Notes: a model not told the origin generated them from the sequence alone. Positions 40,292 to 49,432 are shown, counted from the stretch's first letter. The stretch is DNA of 64,000 nucleotides from Hoylesella enoeca JCM 12259 (GCF_000613405.1 NZ_BAIX01000010.1:1-64000), one strand, 5' to 3'. Made by a program: numbers and translations.

Positions 40292-41396
40292 GCGGAATAT
40301 CCTCGATTTGGCAGCAAGTCTCGCTGAGAAGCATGGTCTTTCGGCAGATGATGCCACGCAGTTCATCAACCAGATCTTCGATGTGCTGTCAGATGGTTTG
40401 CAGTCTGACAAGCAAGTGAAGATCAAAGGTCTTGGCACTTTTAAGGTGACAACCATCAATTCGCGTGAGAGCGTTGATGTAAATACGGGCGAGCGAATCC
40501 TCATCAATGAACGAGACAGAATCTCGTTCACCCCCGACACATCTATGCGCGATTTGGTAAACCGTCCGTTTTCACAATTCGAGACCGTGCCTTTGCGTGA
40601 CGATGTGGAATTTACCGAGCCGGAAGCACAGGCCGAGCCGATCGAAACAACATCGTATCAAGAGACACCGATTCCAAATCAGTTATCGAAGAGCGAATTG
40701 ACCTTGTTAGACACGGCATCCGAATTGGTCATTCCGGAGCCTGACACAGAAGAGTCGGCTCCCGTAATCATCGAGCAGCCGCAACCTGTGATCGAAGAAC
40801 CGATTCCCGTAACAACGCCCGAACCCACAACTGAAATCATCGAAAACACGCCCGAACCAGATCGGCAGATAGACGAATTAATGTCACAATTGCGTCGCAG
40901 CCATCGCTTGATCTATACATTGGTGGCGTGTCTTTTCGTGCTTGTGATCGGGGGCGCCGCCACCATCTTCTACGTGATAAATCAAGTGAATGAAAGCAGT
41001 CAGTCCTCCATCGTCGCCCCCTCCACACCAAAAGCGGTCAGCCATCGACCTGCACCGAAAGTCGTGGTAAGTCCCCCCTCCGCTCCGTCTCAAAAGATTC
41101 AGAAACCGACACCGGAGCCAGAACAGCCGCAACCCGAACCCGAAGATCCGATGCTTGTCCAATACAATCGAGACATCCGAATCCGCACCGGCGCCTATCG
41201 CATCACCGGCATAGCCACCACCGTTAAAGCTCGTTCGGGTCAGACGCTGAGCGAAATCAGTCGCACCCATTTAGGGCCGGGAATGGATTGTTATATCGAG
41301 GCCGTCAACCCCGGCGTTACAAATCTCCAAATGGGACAAAAGATAAACATTCCGAAGTTGGAACGGAAGCGCAAGCGCAGTCTTTCTCCCCGCTAA
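40284..41396 (+). CDS. Membrane-spanning HU domain-LysM fusion protein
   Basis: A 370-aa protein with four parts. Residues 1-95 are an HU-like DNA-binding domain (GLGTFKVTTINSRESVDVNT). Residues 100-200 are a Pro/Glu-rich linker. Residues 209-232 are one transmembrane helix (LIYTLVACLFVLVIGGAATI), followed by a Pro-rich stretch. Residues 313-358 are a LysM domain (VKARSGQTLSEISRTHLG, INIP). The order puts DNA binding in the cytoplasm and peptidoglycan binding in the periplasm. The start at 40284 is chosen for the GGAGGAG sequence just upstream; 40269 is possible. It overlaps the HU gene. Confidence 0.82.
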   Translation: MSRRNILDLAASLAEKHGLSADDATQFINQIFDVLSDGLQSDKQVKIKGLGTFKVTTINSRESVDVNTGERILINERDRISFTPDTSMRDLVNRPFSQFETVPLRDDVEFTEPEAQAEPIETTSYQETPIPNQLSKSELTLLDTASELVIPEPDTEESAPVIIEQPQPVIEEPIPVTTPEPTTEIIENTPEPDRQIDELMSQLRRSHRLIYTLVACLFVLVIGGAATIFYVINQVNESSQSSIVAPSTPKAVSHRPAPKVVVSPPSAPSQKIQKPTPEPEQPQPEPEDPMLVQYNRDIRIRTGAYRITGIATTVKARSGQTLSEISRTHLGPGMDCYIEAVNPGVTNLQMGQKINIPKLERKRKRSLSPR

Positions 41397-41405
41397 CTTT
41401 TGAGG

Positions 41406-41670
41406 TTTCGGCCGCGGCCGAAACGTCATTTTTCTAATTTTTTGCTCGTCGGGCCCCCCCGACGCTTCATTTTTCCATTTTTTGGGGTTTCGGGACATCC
41501 CGACAGCCAATTTTTCTTCCGAGCGGCCCGTCGGGGCATCCCGAAACGTTGTTTTTCTAATTTTTTGCTCGTCGGGACTCCCCGACAGCCCATTTTCCTT
41601 CCGGGCGGCCTGTCGGGATCCCCCGATGCCTCATTTTTCCAAATTTTTGCCCGTCGGAACTCACCGACGG
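41406..41670. repeat. Palindrome array, 41-bp period, seven units, GC-rich TCGGG core
   Basis: Core centres fall at about 41415, 41456, 41497, 41537, 41578, 41619 and 41660. The cores are variants of TTTCGGCCGCGGCCGAAA, GTCGGGnnnCCCCGAC and CCGTCGGAACTCACCGACGG. Linkers are T-rich (CATTTTTCTAATTTTTTGC). The same 41-bp period is used as in the arrays at 7844, 29876 and 48191, but with an unrelated core. Reading frames drawn through it are artefacts. Nothing else is seen before the promoter at 41693. Confidence 0.9.
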
Positions 41671-41692
41671 ACTATTTTTTGCTGGGTACTCC

Positions 41693-41724
41693 TTTGGCAA
41701 CTTCGCAGATTTGTGCTACCTTTG
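41693..41724 (+). promoter_or_regulatory. Promoter of the CTD-protein/transpeptidase/sigma operon
   Basis: TTTG (41693-41696), 20 bp, TACCTTTG (41717-41724), 25 nt before the ATG at 41749. Confidence 0.7.
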
Positions 41725-41748
41725 CAGACAATCAATTGTGCATCGTCT

Positions 41749-42057
41749 ATGATCAGAAATATACTTATAGCAGTGTTTTGTGTTGCATTATGGGTTGGAA
41801 CTCCTGCCATGACAATGGCAGGGCTGGGTTCTGAATGGACAGAGAATTCGGTTCAGGAGCTGACTATTTCTGTCAGTGAATCGACTTTACATATTACCGG
41901 AGCCAACGGCGAAGTGCTTAACATCTATAATTTGGCAGGTGTCTGCGTGTTGAGTTTTAAGATTGACGGGGCCGACAAGCATTATGAACTCAATCTTCCG
42001 CGGGGTTGCTATATCGTGAAAGTGGGTAAAGTGGTTCGTAAAATATCAATCCGATAG
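41749..42057 (+). CDS. Small secreted protein made of a type IX-like C-terminal sorting domain
   Basis: A 102-aa protein: a signal peptide (about 1-25, ILIAVFCVALWVG), a short linker, then one beta domain that looks like a type A T9SS sorting domain (LNIYNLAGVCVLSF, LPRGCYIVKVGKVVRKISIR). There is no cargo domain in front, so the sorting signal stands alone. It lies 6 nt before an L,D-transpeptidase gene. It may be a remnant of a larger surface protein or a regulator or competitor of the export system; neither is shown. Confidence 0.7.
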   Translation: MIRNILIAVFCVALWVGTPAMTMAGLGSEWTENSVQELTISVSESTLHITGANGEVLNIYNLAGVCVLSFKIDGADKHYELNLPRGCYIVKVGKVVRKISIR

Positions 42058-42063
42058 CTTGTT

Positions 42064-43614
42064 TTGAAGATTTTCCGATGTCTGCTTGTTTTCGGGGTTG
42101 CATTATTTGTTTCATGTCACGAAAAGCAACCGAATCCCAATCGTGACTTATCCTTAGCGGCTTACGAGGGATTGCAAACCGAGAGATTCGAGATGAATCC
42201 GCAACTTATTCGGGCGGCTATCGGCAGGCTGTCCGCTGCCGACAGAGATTCGATGACGGCTGATTTCAAAATCAAGAGTTATTACTTACGCCATCTTCCT
42301 TTTCTCTGGATCGATCGCCATGGAGTGGATCACAAGGCAGATACGTTGCTTGCTTATCTCCGTGAGGTCGATAAAATGGGATTCAACGGGGAAAAGTTTC
42401 GTGTGCGAGAGATCGCAGAAGATCTCGACAGATTGCGAACATTGCAGGTTGGGCAATCGATTAATAGGGTTTTGGCGCGTCTTGAATACAATCTCACCAA
42501 GGCTTATTTGCGTTATGTGATGGGGCAACGCTTTGGTTTTGTTAATCCACAGTATGTTTTCAACAGACTTGATGTTTACAAGCAAGATTCGTTGGGTGTC
42601 ACTTATCGTGGGCTCTTCGACATTGGAATGGATCGTCCCGGGCAGAGGTTTTATCGCACGGCGCTACGCAAAATTATTGCAGACAGTGTGGGGCAATATC
42701 TGAGAGAAATACAACCACACAATGAGTTGTATCATCGGTTGATCGCCGTGCTCAACAACAAAAAGCTGTCGCGTGTAAACAAAGAAAAACTCTTGTGTAA
42801 TATCGAGCGAAGTCGATGGCGACTGCATGACATGCCCGAACGTCACACAAAATATGTCATAGTCAACATTCCATCGTTTCATCTCTTGGCAATAGATGGT
42901 GACAGCACACTGTCTATGCGCATCGGATGCGGTACTTGGGATACGAAAACGCCTTTGTTGACCAGCTCTATTCATCGGATGGATGTCAACCCACAATGGA
43001 TTATACCGCGGAGCATCATCGAACGCGACATTATTCGGCACACTGGTGATAAGAGATATTTTGAAGAGCGGCGCTTTTTTGTTCGTGAGCGTCGCACAGG
43101 AAAACGTATTGATATATCCCGAGTGACACCGGCCATGCTTCAAAGCAGGGACTATTTGGTGATTCAAGAGGGTGGCGAAGGCAATTCGTTGGGGCGCATC
43201 ATCTTTCGTTTCAACAATAATTTCTCTGTTTTCTTACACGACACTTCGTCCAAAGACGTGTTTCGGCAGAATGATCGCGGCGTTTCTCACGGTTGCATTC
43301 GTGTAGAGAAACCGTTTGAGTTGGCTGTCTTTTTGTTGGGACATCAAGACACAAAGATTATTGATAAGATTCGTTATTCGATGGAAGCAGACGTCAGTGG
43401 CATCGGACATAAGTCGGCAAAAGGTGTTGGAGAAGAGTCCGAAACGCTTCTGGATCGCTCTCGACTAATTAGCAATATACCGCTGAAAAGGCCTGTACCG
43501 CTGTTTATAACTTATTACACGATCTATCCGTCGCCGCAAGGTGAACTCCAAGAATTTCATGATGTGTATGGATTTGATCGTGTGATCTATGATCATTTGC
43601 GCAATTATAGATAG
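42064..43614 (+). CDS. L,D-transpeptidase lipoprotein (YcbB-like)
   Basis: A 516-aa cell-wall enzyme that forms 3-3 peptidoglycan crosslinks or attaches proteins. A TTG start at 42064 gives MKIFRCLLVFGVALFVSC with lipobox FVSC (Cys18). The N-terminal scaffold domain is followed by the YkuD fold (KYVIVNIPSFHLLAIDGD, MDVNPQWIIPRSI) and the active site HDTSSKD...SHGCIRVE with nucleophile Cys411. Length and layout match the YcbB branch. Its stop touches the sigma factor start. Confidence 0.92.
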   Translation: MKIFRCLLVFGVALFVSCHEKQPNPNRDLSLAAYEGLQTERFEMNPQLIRAAIGRLSAADRDSMTADFKIKSYYLRHLPFLWIDRHGVDHKADTLLAYLREVDKMGFNGEKFRVREIAEDLDRLRTLQVGQSINRVLARLEYNLTKAYLRYVMGQRFGFVNPQYVFNRLDVYKQDSLGVTYRGLFDIGMDRPGQRFYRTALRKIIADSVGQYLREIQPHNELYHRLIAVLNNKKLSRVNKEKLLCNIERSRWRLHDMPERHTKYVIVNIPSFHLLAIDGDSTLSMRIGCGTWDTKTPLLTSSIHRMDVNPQWIIPRSIIERDIIRHTGDKRYFEERRFFVRERRTGKRIDISRVTPAMLQSRDYLVIQEGGEGNSLGRIIFRFNNNFSVFLHDTSSKDVFRQNDRGVSHGCIRVEKPFELAVFLLGHQDTKIIDKIRYSMEADVSGIGHKSAKGVGEESETLLDRSRLISNIPLKRPVPLFITYYTIYPSPQGELQEFHDVYGFDRVIYDHLRNYR

Positions 43615-43622
43615 TGAATACA

Positions 43623-44168
43623 ATGGCGTCAGAGGAAAATAGATTGCTTAAACGGCTGTCAGATCCAGCTACCCGACGACAGACTTTTGCTGAATTGGTG
43701 CAGCGATATAGTGAACCGCTATATTGGAAAATCCGCCATATCGTCATTCGGCACGAAGATGCAAATGATGTTTTGCAGAATACTTTTGTCAAAGCCTGGA
43801 ATAATCTGAATGCGTTTCAGGGTAAATCCCAGTTCTCTACATGGCTTTATCGCATTGCCATCAACGAGTCTTTGGATTTTCTTCGGCGACAAAAGACGAT
43901 CGTTTTGTTACGTTCTCATGCAGATTTGAGTTTGGCCGACCGATTGATGGCTGACGAATATTTTGATGGAGATGCAATGCAAGCACGATTGCAAGAGGCA
44001 ATTGCCAGTTTGCCCGATGTGCAACGGACGGTGTTTAACCTGCGATATTATGATGAAATGAAATATAGCGAGATGAGTCAACTGCTCGGAACGAGTGAGG
44101 GAAGCCTGAAAGCGAGTTATCATTTGGCTGTCAAAAAGATTACGGCATATTTTAAACGAACCGATTAA
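43623..44168 (+). CDS. ECF-type RNA polymerase sigma factor
   Basis: A 181-aa sigma-70 family protein with region 2 (FAELVQRYSEPLYWKIRHIV...DANDVLQNTFVKAW) and region 4 (LPDVQRTVFNLRYYDEMKYSEMSQLLGTS with its HTH). No region 1 or 3 is present. ATG 43623 is chosen over GTG 43614. It is followed by a small membrane protein with the build of an anti-sigma factor and by a secreted helical protein. The set points to envelope-stress control, possibly of the upstream transpeptidase. Confidence 0.93.
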   Translation: MASEENRLLKRLSDPATRRQTFAELVQRYSEPLYWKIRHIVIRHEDANDVLQNTFVKAWNNLNAFQGKSQFSTWLYRIAINESLDFLRRQKTIVLLRSHADLSLADRLMADEYFDGDAMQARLQEAIASLPDVQRTVFNLRYYDEMKYSEMSQLLGTSEGSLKASYHLAVKKITAYFKRTD

Positions 44169-44212
44169 ACCTTGGCTCCCCAGTCTACGTCTCAATAAAA
44201 AAGAAAAACAAA

Positions 44213-44577
44213 ATGGATAGAATTGATGATAAGCTTGAACTGAAATTCGGTAGGAAATCACCTTTTCGTGTGCCTGATGATTATTTCGATCATTTCGCTT
44301 CAGATTGATAGAGCATCTACCGGAACCACAAGCACATATCATACCAATACGAACGAAGCCCTCAAAGCATACTCGCCGATTGTTTATTGCAGCTGCAAGC
44401 GTGTGTGCGGTGTTATTCGGTGTAGGTGTTTATTGGCGCATGTTGCCGCAGAAGAATCCAGAAAAGCAGTCGGTATCTGAAATTCAGAGAATATCGGATG
44501 ACAACTATATGGATGCAGCAGCCGATTATACCATGCTTGACAACGAGCAGATTTATGCTTATGTGGCAGGTGATTAA
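44213..44577 (+). CDS. Probable anti-sigma factor (one-base frameshift)
   Basis: The frame from ATG 44213 (MDRIDDKLELKFGRKSPFRV) stops after 31 codons. One base added near 44303 joins it to LIEHLPEPQAHIIPIRTKPS and a transmembrane helix (RRLFIAAASVCAVLFGVGVYW). The result is 121 aa with a short cytoplasmic N-terminus and a periplasmic tail. The size, single helix and place right after an ECF sigma gene fit an anti-sigma factor, though no ZAS motif is seen. Confidence 0.65.
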
Positions 44578-44600
44578 CCAAGATTTATACAACAATAGAT

Positions 44601-45017
44601 ATGAAAAGACTTCTGATATTCATTCTTTTATATATGGGATTGATGCCCATTTATGCTCAAAAAGGTAAGTTCGACCCCATCAAATTCCAAGCTGATTTAG
44701 AACAATTCATCACCACACAAGCGGCTCTTACACCGCAAGAAGCCGCAGCCTTCTTTCCCATCTATCGAGAAATGGCGACCAAGCAGCGGGCGCTTTTCGA
44801 TCAAATGCGCCGCTATCATCATGTCGACACGTCTGATGATAAGGCTTGCCAAGAAGCTATACGTGTGATGGACAAAAATGATATAGAGATCAAACAACTA
44901 CAACAAGTTTATCACGCGAAGTTCTTAACATTTCTTCCGGCTGGCAAAGTGATGCGGGTTATCAAAGCAGAAAACAAATTTCATCGAATGGCTTTTAAGC
45001 GAATGGCACCCAAATAA
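44601..45017 (+). CDS. Secreted helical protein, Spy/CpxP-like
   Basis: A 138-aa protein with a signal peptide (MKRLLIFILLYMGLMPIYAQ) and a helical, charged mature part. An LTxxE-like phrase (ALTPQEAAAFFPIYREM) resembles the LTxxQ motifs of periplasmic chaperones and stress sensors. It is the last gene of the sigma/anti-sigma group, where such proteins commonly act as sensors of envelope condition in Bacteroidetes. The role is inferred from context. Confidence 0.7.
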   Translation: MKRLLIFILLYMGLMPIYAQKGKFDPIKFQADLEQFITTQAALTPQEAAAFFPIYREMATKQRALFDQMRRYHHVDTSDDKACQEAIRVMDKNDIEIKQLQQVYHAKFLTFLPAGKVMRVIKAENKFHRMAFKRMAPK

Positions 45018-45085
45018 CCCTATCGCAGATCCCAAACCAAGCAAATAAAGGAGCAACGGCATCATCAAAATCTATTTTGGAAAAC

Positions 45086-45116
45086 TTGCTTTTCTCATAT
45101 TAATTACCTAAATTTG
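45086..45116 (+). promoter_or_regulatory. Promoter of the cytidylate kinase-like gene
   Basis: TTGC (45086-45089), 19 bp, TAAATTTG (45109-45116). The ATG is at 45148. Confidence 0.7.
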
Positions 45117-45147
45117 CGAAGACAGTTTATGTTTCACTAAAATCTTT

Positions 45148-45777
45148 ATGGCTATGGATAGAAATGAAAACTTCGTGATTACGATTAATCGGCAGTTCGG
45201 AACGGGCGGACATGCAATTGGTGCCGCTTTAGCAGAACGATTAGGTGTGAAACTCATTGACAAACAAGTTTTGAAAGCTGTGGCCGAAAAGTTCAACCTG
45301 ACAGAACGTGAGGCCGAAGATTTAGAGGCACGTCGTCCCTCATGGTGGGAAGATTTCTCACACTTTTATCAAAGTTTTGTCGTGATGAATGAATATCAGG
45401 CAATTGGTCGCGATATCACTTCCCGCCAATTATTTTATGCACAGGCAGAGGCCATGAAACGAATCGCGCACGAGGAATCATGTGTTGTTATCGGGCGTTG
45501 TGGCTTCAATGTGTTCTCGGAGCATCCCAATCGTCTCAGCATCTTTCTGCATTCCCCCATCCGTCGACGTGTCATCCGCATTATGGACCGCTATCATGTG
45601 GATGAGGAAAAAGCGCGACTGATGATCGAGGACAATGATTACACCCGTGAAATCTATACGAAAACTTTCACGGGAAAAGATTGGTATGACACTCGCAACT
45701 ATGATTTGGCTTTGGATGTGACCAAATTCGGTATAAATGGAGCCGTTGATTTCCTTTTAAAATTTATCGACGAGTAA
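45148..45777 (+). CDS. Cytidylate kinase-like family protein
   Basis: A 209-aa soluble P-loop protein with INRQFGTGGHAIGAALAERL at the nucleotide-binding end, then LIDKQVL and CVVIGRCGFNVF. It matches the cytidylate kinase-like group that lacks the classic GxxxxGK. Phosphate transfer to a nucleoside monophosphate is likely, but the true substrate of this branch is not known. It stands alone, with its own promoter. ATG 45154 is an alternative start. Confidence 0.85.
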   Translation: MAMDRNENFVITINRQFGTGGHAIGAALAERLGVKLIDKQVLKAVAEKFNLTEREAEDLEARRPSWWEDFSHFYQSFVVMNEYQAIGRDITSRQLFYAQAEAMKRIAHEESCVVIGRCGFNVFSEHPNRLSIFLHSPIRRRVIRIMDRYHVDEEKARLMIEDNDYTREIYTKTFTGKDWYDTRNYDLALDVTKFGINGAVDFLLKFIDE

Positions 45778-46085
45778 GATAGATTTGAGGCCGTATTGTC
45801 ATTCACCTTGCATTATCACGGTCATGTCAATACGGCTTATTTTTTACATTTTCTTTTAAAACCTTTGCACAGTTAAGAAACTTTCCTTACCTTTGCCCCC
45901 GACTTCGCCTCCTTCCGCCCCCTAAGTTAGGGGGATGGGGGTCTGAACAAGAGAGAGGCCGATCAAAAAGAACAAAAAAGAGATGATAAAACAAGCAAAT
46001 ATAAACAGCCGTAACGCGATGCAAAAGAACACCAATTCTCTTGCATCTTTTAACGCTTTATATTTGCATATCTCGGAAAAAGTCT

Positions 46086-46127
<42 letters not shown>

Positions 46128-46197
46128 CGCACCTGGCGTAGACACCTTCACGGCTTCACCCTACGCGCGCGCGTAAGGCGTGGGCTAAACACCAATA

Positions 46198-46236
46198 AAC
46201 AAAGGGCTTCTCGGAGTTCCCTTTGTTCTCTTTTTC
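46198..46236 (+). promoter_or_regulatory. Terminator-like attenuator hairpin in the cassette C leader
   Basis: AACAAAGGG (46198-46206) pairs with CCCTTTGTT (46219-46227), followed by CTCTTTTTC. The stem is identical to copy B, while the loop differs by one base. Confidence 0.65.
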
Positions 46237-46300
46237 ATGCCCTTTTGCCAACCGGCAAGGGGGAAATTTTCACGAATTATTCACTCAAAACATAGTGATT

Positions 46301-46522
46301 ATGAATCAAAAACAATTAGAGAGATGGGCTTATGCGAAGCCAACGATTGAGGCGATCCGCTTGGAGCCGCACAGTGAGTTGATGGAAACCTCATTCCCCA
46401 GCCAGCACAATCCCGGCCAACACGGCACAGGTCCTGCCGGTGCCAAGCAAGGATGGTTTGACGAGGAAGATGAGGACGAAAGCCTCACCACCTCCACGGG
46501 CGAAGAGAGCCTTTGGGATTAG
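46301..46522 (+). CDS. 73-aa acidic small protein, cassette C
   Basis: It begins MNQKQLERWAYAKPTIEAIR and has the same middle (SFPSQHNPGQHGTGP), acidic stretch (WFDEEDEDES) and SLWD end as the copy at 27736. Differences are scattered single residues, many conservative, which suggests that the protein rather than just the DNA is under selection. There is no export signal. The lipoprotein gene starts 28 nt downstream, as in cassette B. Confidence 0.7.
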   Translation: MNQKQLERWAYAKPTIEAIRLEPHSELMETSFPSQHNPGQHGTGPAGAKQGWFDEEDEDESLTTSTGEESLWD

Positions 46523-46550
46523 AGAGAGTTATTAATTAAGTAAAACAGAA

Positions 46551-48121
46551 ATGAAAGATTACATGAAGACAATCAAGACATGGACGCTGTTGGTGGCAGG
46601 ATTGCTGCTGACAGCCAGCTGCGCCAACGACGACGTAACGCAGAAAGACGCAGAAAAGGATAACGGCACAGAAAAGAACTTGACCACGTTCGTAACCGGT
46701 GCAGAGCCGACCTCGCGCACCTCGATGGACTATGTCAGTGGTAATTTCTATTGGGAGGCAGACGACTATATCTACGTGCAGGACGACAACGGCGCATGGC
46801 AGAAGAGCAGCAACGCACCAACAAGCAAGACCAGCTACTTCAAGTTCAAAGTATCTGGTAAGTTCAACAACCATGCCACCTACAAGGTTTATTACCCAGG
46901 TAAGAATGGCAGTAACAACCAACTGACAATCCCCGCTGCACAAACACAGACAACTCCTAGCACTACTGACCACTTCGGTACATCAGGCGATTGTGGTACA
47001 GCAGACGCAACAGGTACAGTAGGTGGCAAGTCCTTTTCCTTCCAACTCGAACACCAAGCAGCTATCCTCGTCTTCGAACCCTTCACAAAGAATGCCGTGT
47101 TTAAGAACTGCTATCTAACCAAAGTAGAGGTTACCGCCGATAATAACATCGCAGGCAATTACACCCTCGATCCTAGCAACGGCGAGATTACAGGCTCAGG
47201 TAGCGACAAGCAAATCATCCTCACCACTAAAGGTAGCGGTGTATACGCTGATGGTTTCAAGTTGGACAACTCTACCAGCAGCACCACCGCTGACAAGATC
47301 TATATGTTTATCAAACCAGGCACACACAAGCTAAAGATTCGTTATTGGTTGAAAGACCTCGTCACTGGTACAGAGGGCACCATCACCAAGGCTCCCGGTT
47401 CATTCGCTTACGATAAGAATACCTACTATGACATGACTGCTGATCTTGATACCCGCGCCTACAGTGGGCACGACTATTATATGTGGGATGCACAGCAGCA
47501 ATACTGGTATGGTTACGAGTGGACAAAGAACTTGCCAGGAAACACAGGCCAGCCGACTGTCAGACTAGGTCTTCCAGGCGCAACAACTTCCAGCAACTAC
47601 GCCCAGAACAGCAGTGATGCTAACCATCGTTGGTATAACGAGGGCGGCGGTTCAGGTCTCTTCGATGCAACTCATAGTTGCGCAGGTCTTCCTAACGTGA
47701 ACGAGATGACGTGGTACGCCGCAAGTGGTGAGCCCCGTTGGGACGCAGACGAATTATGGACAACTATGGGTCATTTATATAAAGGTGGTATGTGGTTTAA
47801 GAAGAAGTCACAGATAAGCGGTTACAACAGCAACACGGCTTACGACGGCACAGATTGGCGTACAACAGGAAAAACTTACAGCTGGACCCCATCTAATACT
47901 CTTCCTTCCGCAGCCGATGCAAACAATTACTTCTACCTGCCGCCTCGGGTTTCTACAACTCTGGCCAGCTGTACCTCGTTGGCTACTTCGGCCACTATTG
48001 GTCGTCAAGTGCTGACCCGGGGAGCAGCGGCAACGCGTGCTACCTGAACTTCGGCAGTGGTTTCGTCGTCGTGACCACCGGCGACCGCACCTGGGGGTAC
48101 AGTGTCGGCGCGTTCGAGTAG
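46551..48121 (+). CDS. Fimbrillin-like surface lipoprotein, cassette C (one-base frameshift)
   Basis: The same lipoprotein signal (lipobox LTASC, Cys24) and N-terminal half as cassette B (TSRTSMDYVSGNFYWEADD) are present, followed by a diverging body. The frame breaks at FYLP near 47942. One added base gives PASGFYNSGQLYLVGYFGHY, then WSSSADPGSSGNACYLNF and an end in RTWGYSVGAFE with the stop at 48119-48121, 523 aa in all. The uncorrected frame runs to 48047. Its length nearly equals the corrected cassette B protein (520 aa), which supports the repair. The likely place is the outer surface. Confidence 0.8.
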
Positions 48122-48190
48122 TCCTTGCGATTGTCTTTTACCGGTGTCGCCCTCGAAATAAACATGTAATATATGAGAAAAAAAGTGAGC

Positions 48191-48405
48191 AGAGTGCCAC
48201 GCTCCAGCAACTTTTCGAGCAATTTCACGCTAGAGCGTCACGCTCTGCTCACTTTTTACGCAAAAACAACGCAGCGCGTCACGCTCCGGCAACTTTTCGA
48301 GCAATTTCACGCCAGAGCGCCACGCTCTGCTCACTTTTTACGCAAATACAGCGCGGAGCGTCACGCTCCAGCAACTTTTTGCCCGCTGACCAAGCGGAGC
48401 GCCAC
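48191..48405. repeat. Palindrome array, 41-bp period, six units, GAGCGTCACGCTC core
   Basis: Core centres are at 48198, 48239, 48280, 48321, 48362 and 48403, all 41 bp apart. The last is a half core (GGAGCGCCAC). Linkers alternate between GCAACTTTTCGAGCAATTTC and CTCACTTTTTACGCAAA types. This is the same array family as at 29876, and both lie just downstream of a cassette lipoprotein gene. Nothing else is seen in 48122-48439. Confidence 0.9.
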
Positions 48406-48439
48406 AAAATAAGAACTTATTAACAAAAAACTAAGAAAA

Positions 48440-49362
48440 ATGAAACAGATCCAGAAATTTGACATCGGGCACCTGGCCAACGGCGCCCATTTCCTGTTTA
48501 TCACCGACGTGACGGAGTGCGCCGAGAAAGACGCGAAGTTGAAAACGAAGGCGGCGGGCGAAATCGCGACGCTGCGAAAGGCGCTCACGGCAGAAGACGC
48601 GGCGCTGAAACTGGCGCAGAAAAATTTGCTTTCGGACGAGATCAAACGGGCCGACGAACGCCGCGACACGTTGTATAGAACGTTTAAGAAATTTGTCGAG
48701 GCGGCGGTGGATTTCCCCGTGAAAGCCTCGGCCGAAGCCGCTGTCCGACTGCGTCAGTTGCTGAAAGAATACAACATCAACCCGCAGATGCAGCTCGACC
48801 GCGAAACGGGTATGCTGCTGAATTTGATCACCGATCTGTCGGGCAAATTCAACAACGATGTGATGCGGCTGGGGCTGACGCCGCTGTTGGTGGAACTGAA
48901 AACGGTGAACCAGCAACTGCGCACGGCCACAAACAAGCGGACCAATGACCGGATGCTCAAAATCATTGGTCAGCTCAAACTGCTCGCGCCGCCTCTGACG
49001 AGGCCTATCGCACGTTGGTGCTCAAAGCCAATGCCTTGGCCGTGATCGAGGGCGAGGCCGATTACGAGCCGTTTATCGCCTATGTGAACGAGGAGGTGAA
49101 GCACTATAAGGAGGAGGCGATGGCGCGTCCGAAGAAGCAGGACGGCGAGAAGAAACCTTCAACCAGCAAGAAGACGGTGGAAAAATTGCTCCCAGCTTTT
49201 GAAGAGGAGAATGGCTTCGCCCCCGGCACGCTTTCGCTCACCGGCAAAACGGCGAAAGACGAAGATGGCGCCAAACTCTACGAACTCGTTTCATTAAGCG
49301 GCGAATCCGTTTGGGTGAAAGTCGAGGATGGGAAGCTGGTGAAGGTGGAGAAGGCGAGTTAA
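48440..49362 (+). CDS. DUF6261-like helical protein (one-base frameshift)
   Basis: ATG 48440 opens MKQIQKFDIGHLANGAHFLF, a soluble helical protein rich in Ala, Lys and Glu. It recalls the Bacteroidetes DUF6261 group from memory. The frame breaks near 48990. One added base leads into ASDEAYRTLVLKANALAVIE and a C-terminal part with a KKPSTSKKTVEKLL linker and a small beta-rich end, 307 aa in all. The function is unknown. Codon use looks more GC-rich than in its neighbours. A strong terminator follows. Confidence 0.6.
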
Positions 49363-49386
49363 AGGTGAAAAGGTAATTTGAACTGG

Positions 49387-49432
49387 AAAGGGTGAAAAGA
49401 TGGCTGGCGAGCTTCTTTTCACCCTTTTGCTT
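49387..49432 (+). terminator. Rho-independent terminator after the DUF6261-like gene
   Basis: AAAGGGTGAAAAG (49387-49399) pairs perfectly with CTTTTCACCCTTT (49415-49427). T-rich sequence follows. Confidence 0.75.

Noticed and set aside
41400-42057. Two long plus-strand ORFs through the GC-rich array
   Set aside because: They exist because the array lacks stops in some frames. The promoter at 41693 and ATG 41749 define the real gene.
46551-48121. Diversity-generating retroelement acting on the lipoprotein C-termini
   Set aside because: The FISUMP-like end suggested a variable region. However, no reverse transcriptase or template repeat is in the window, the two ends differ by one codon in length, and differences are not confined to adenine-derived positions.
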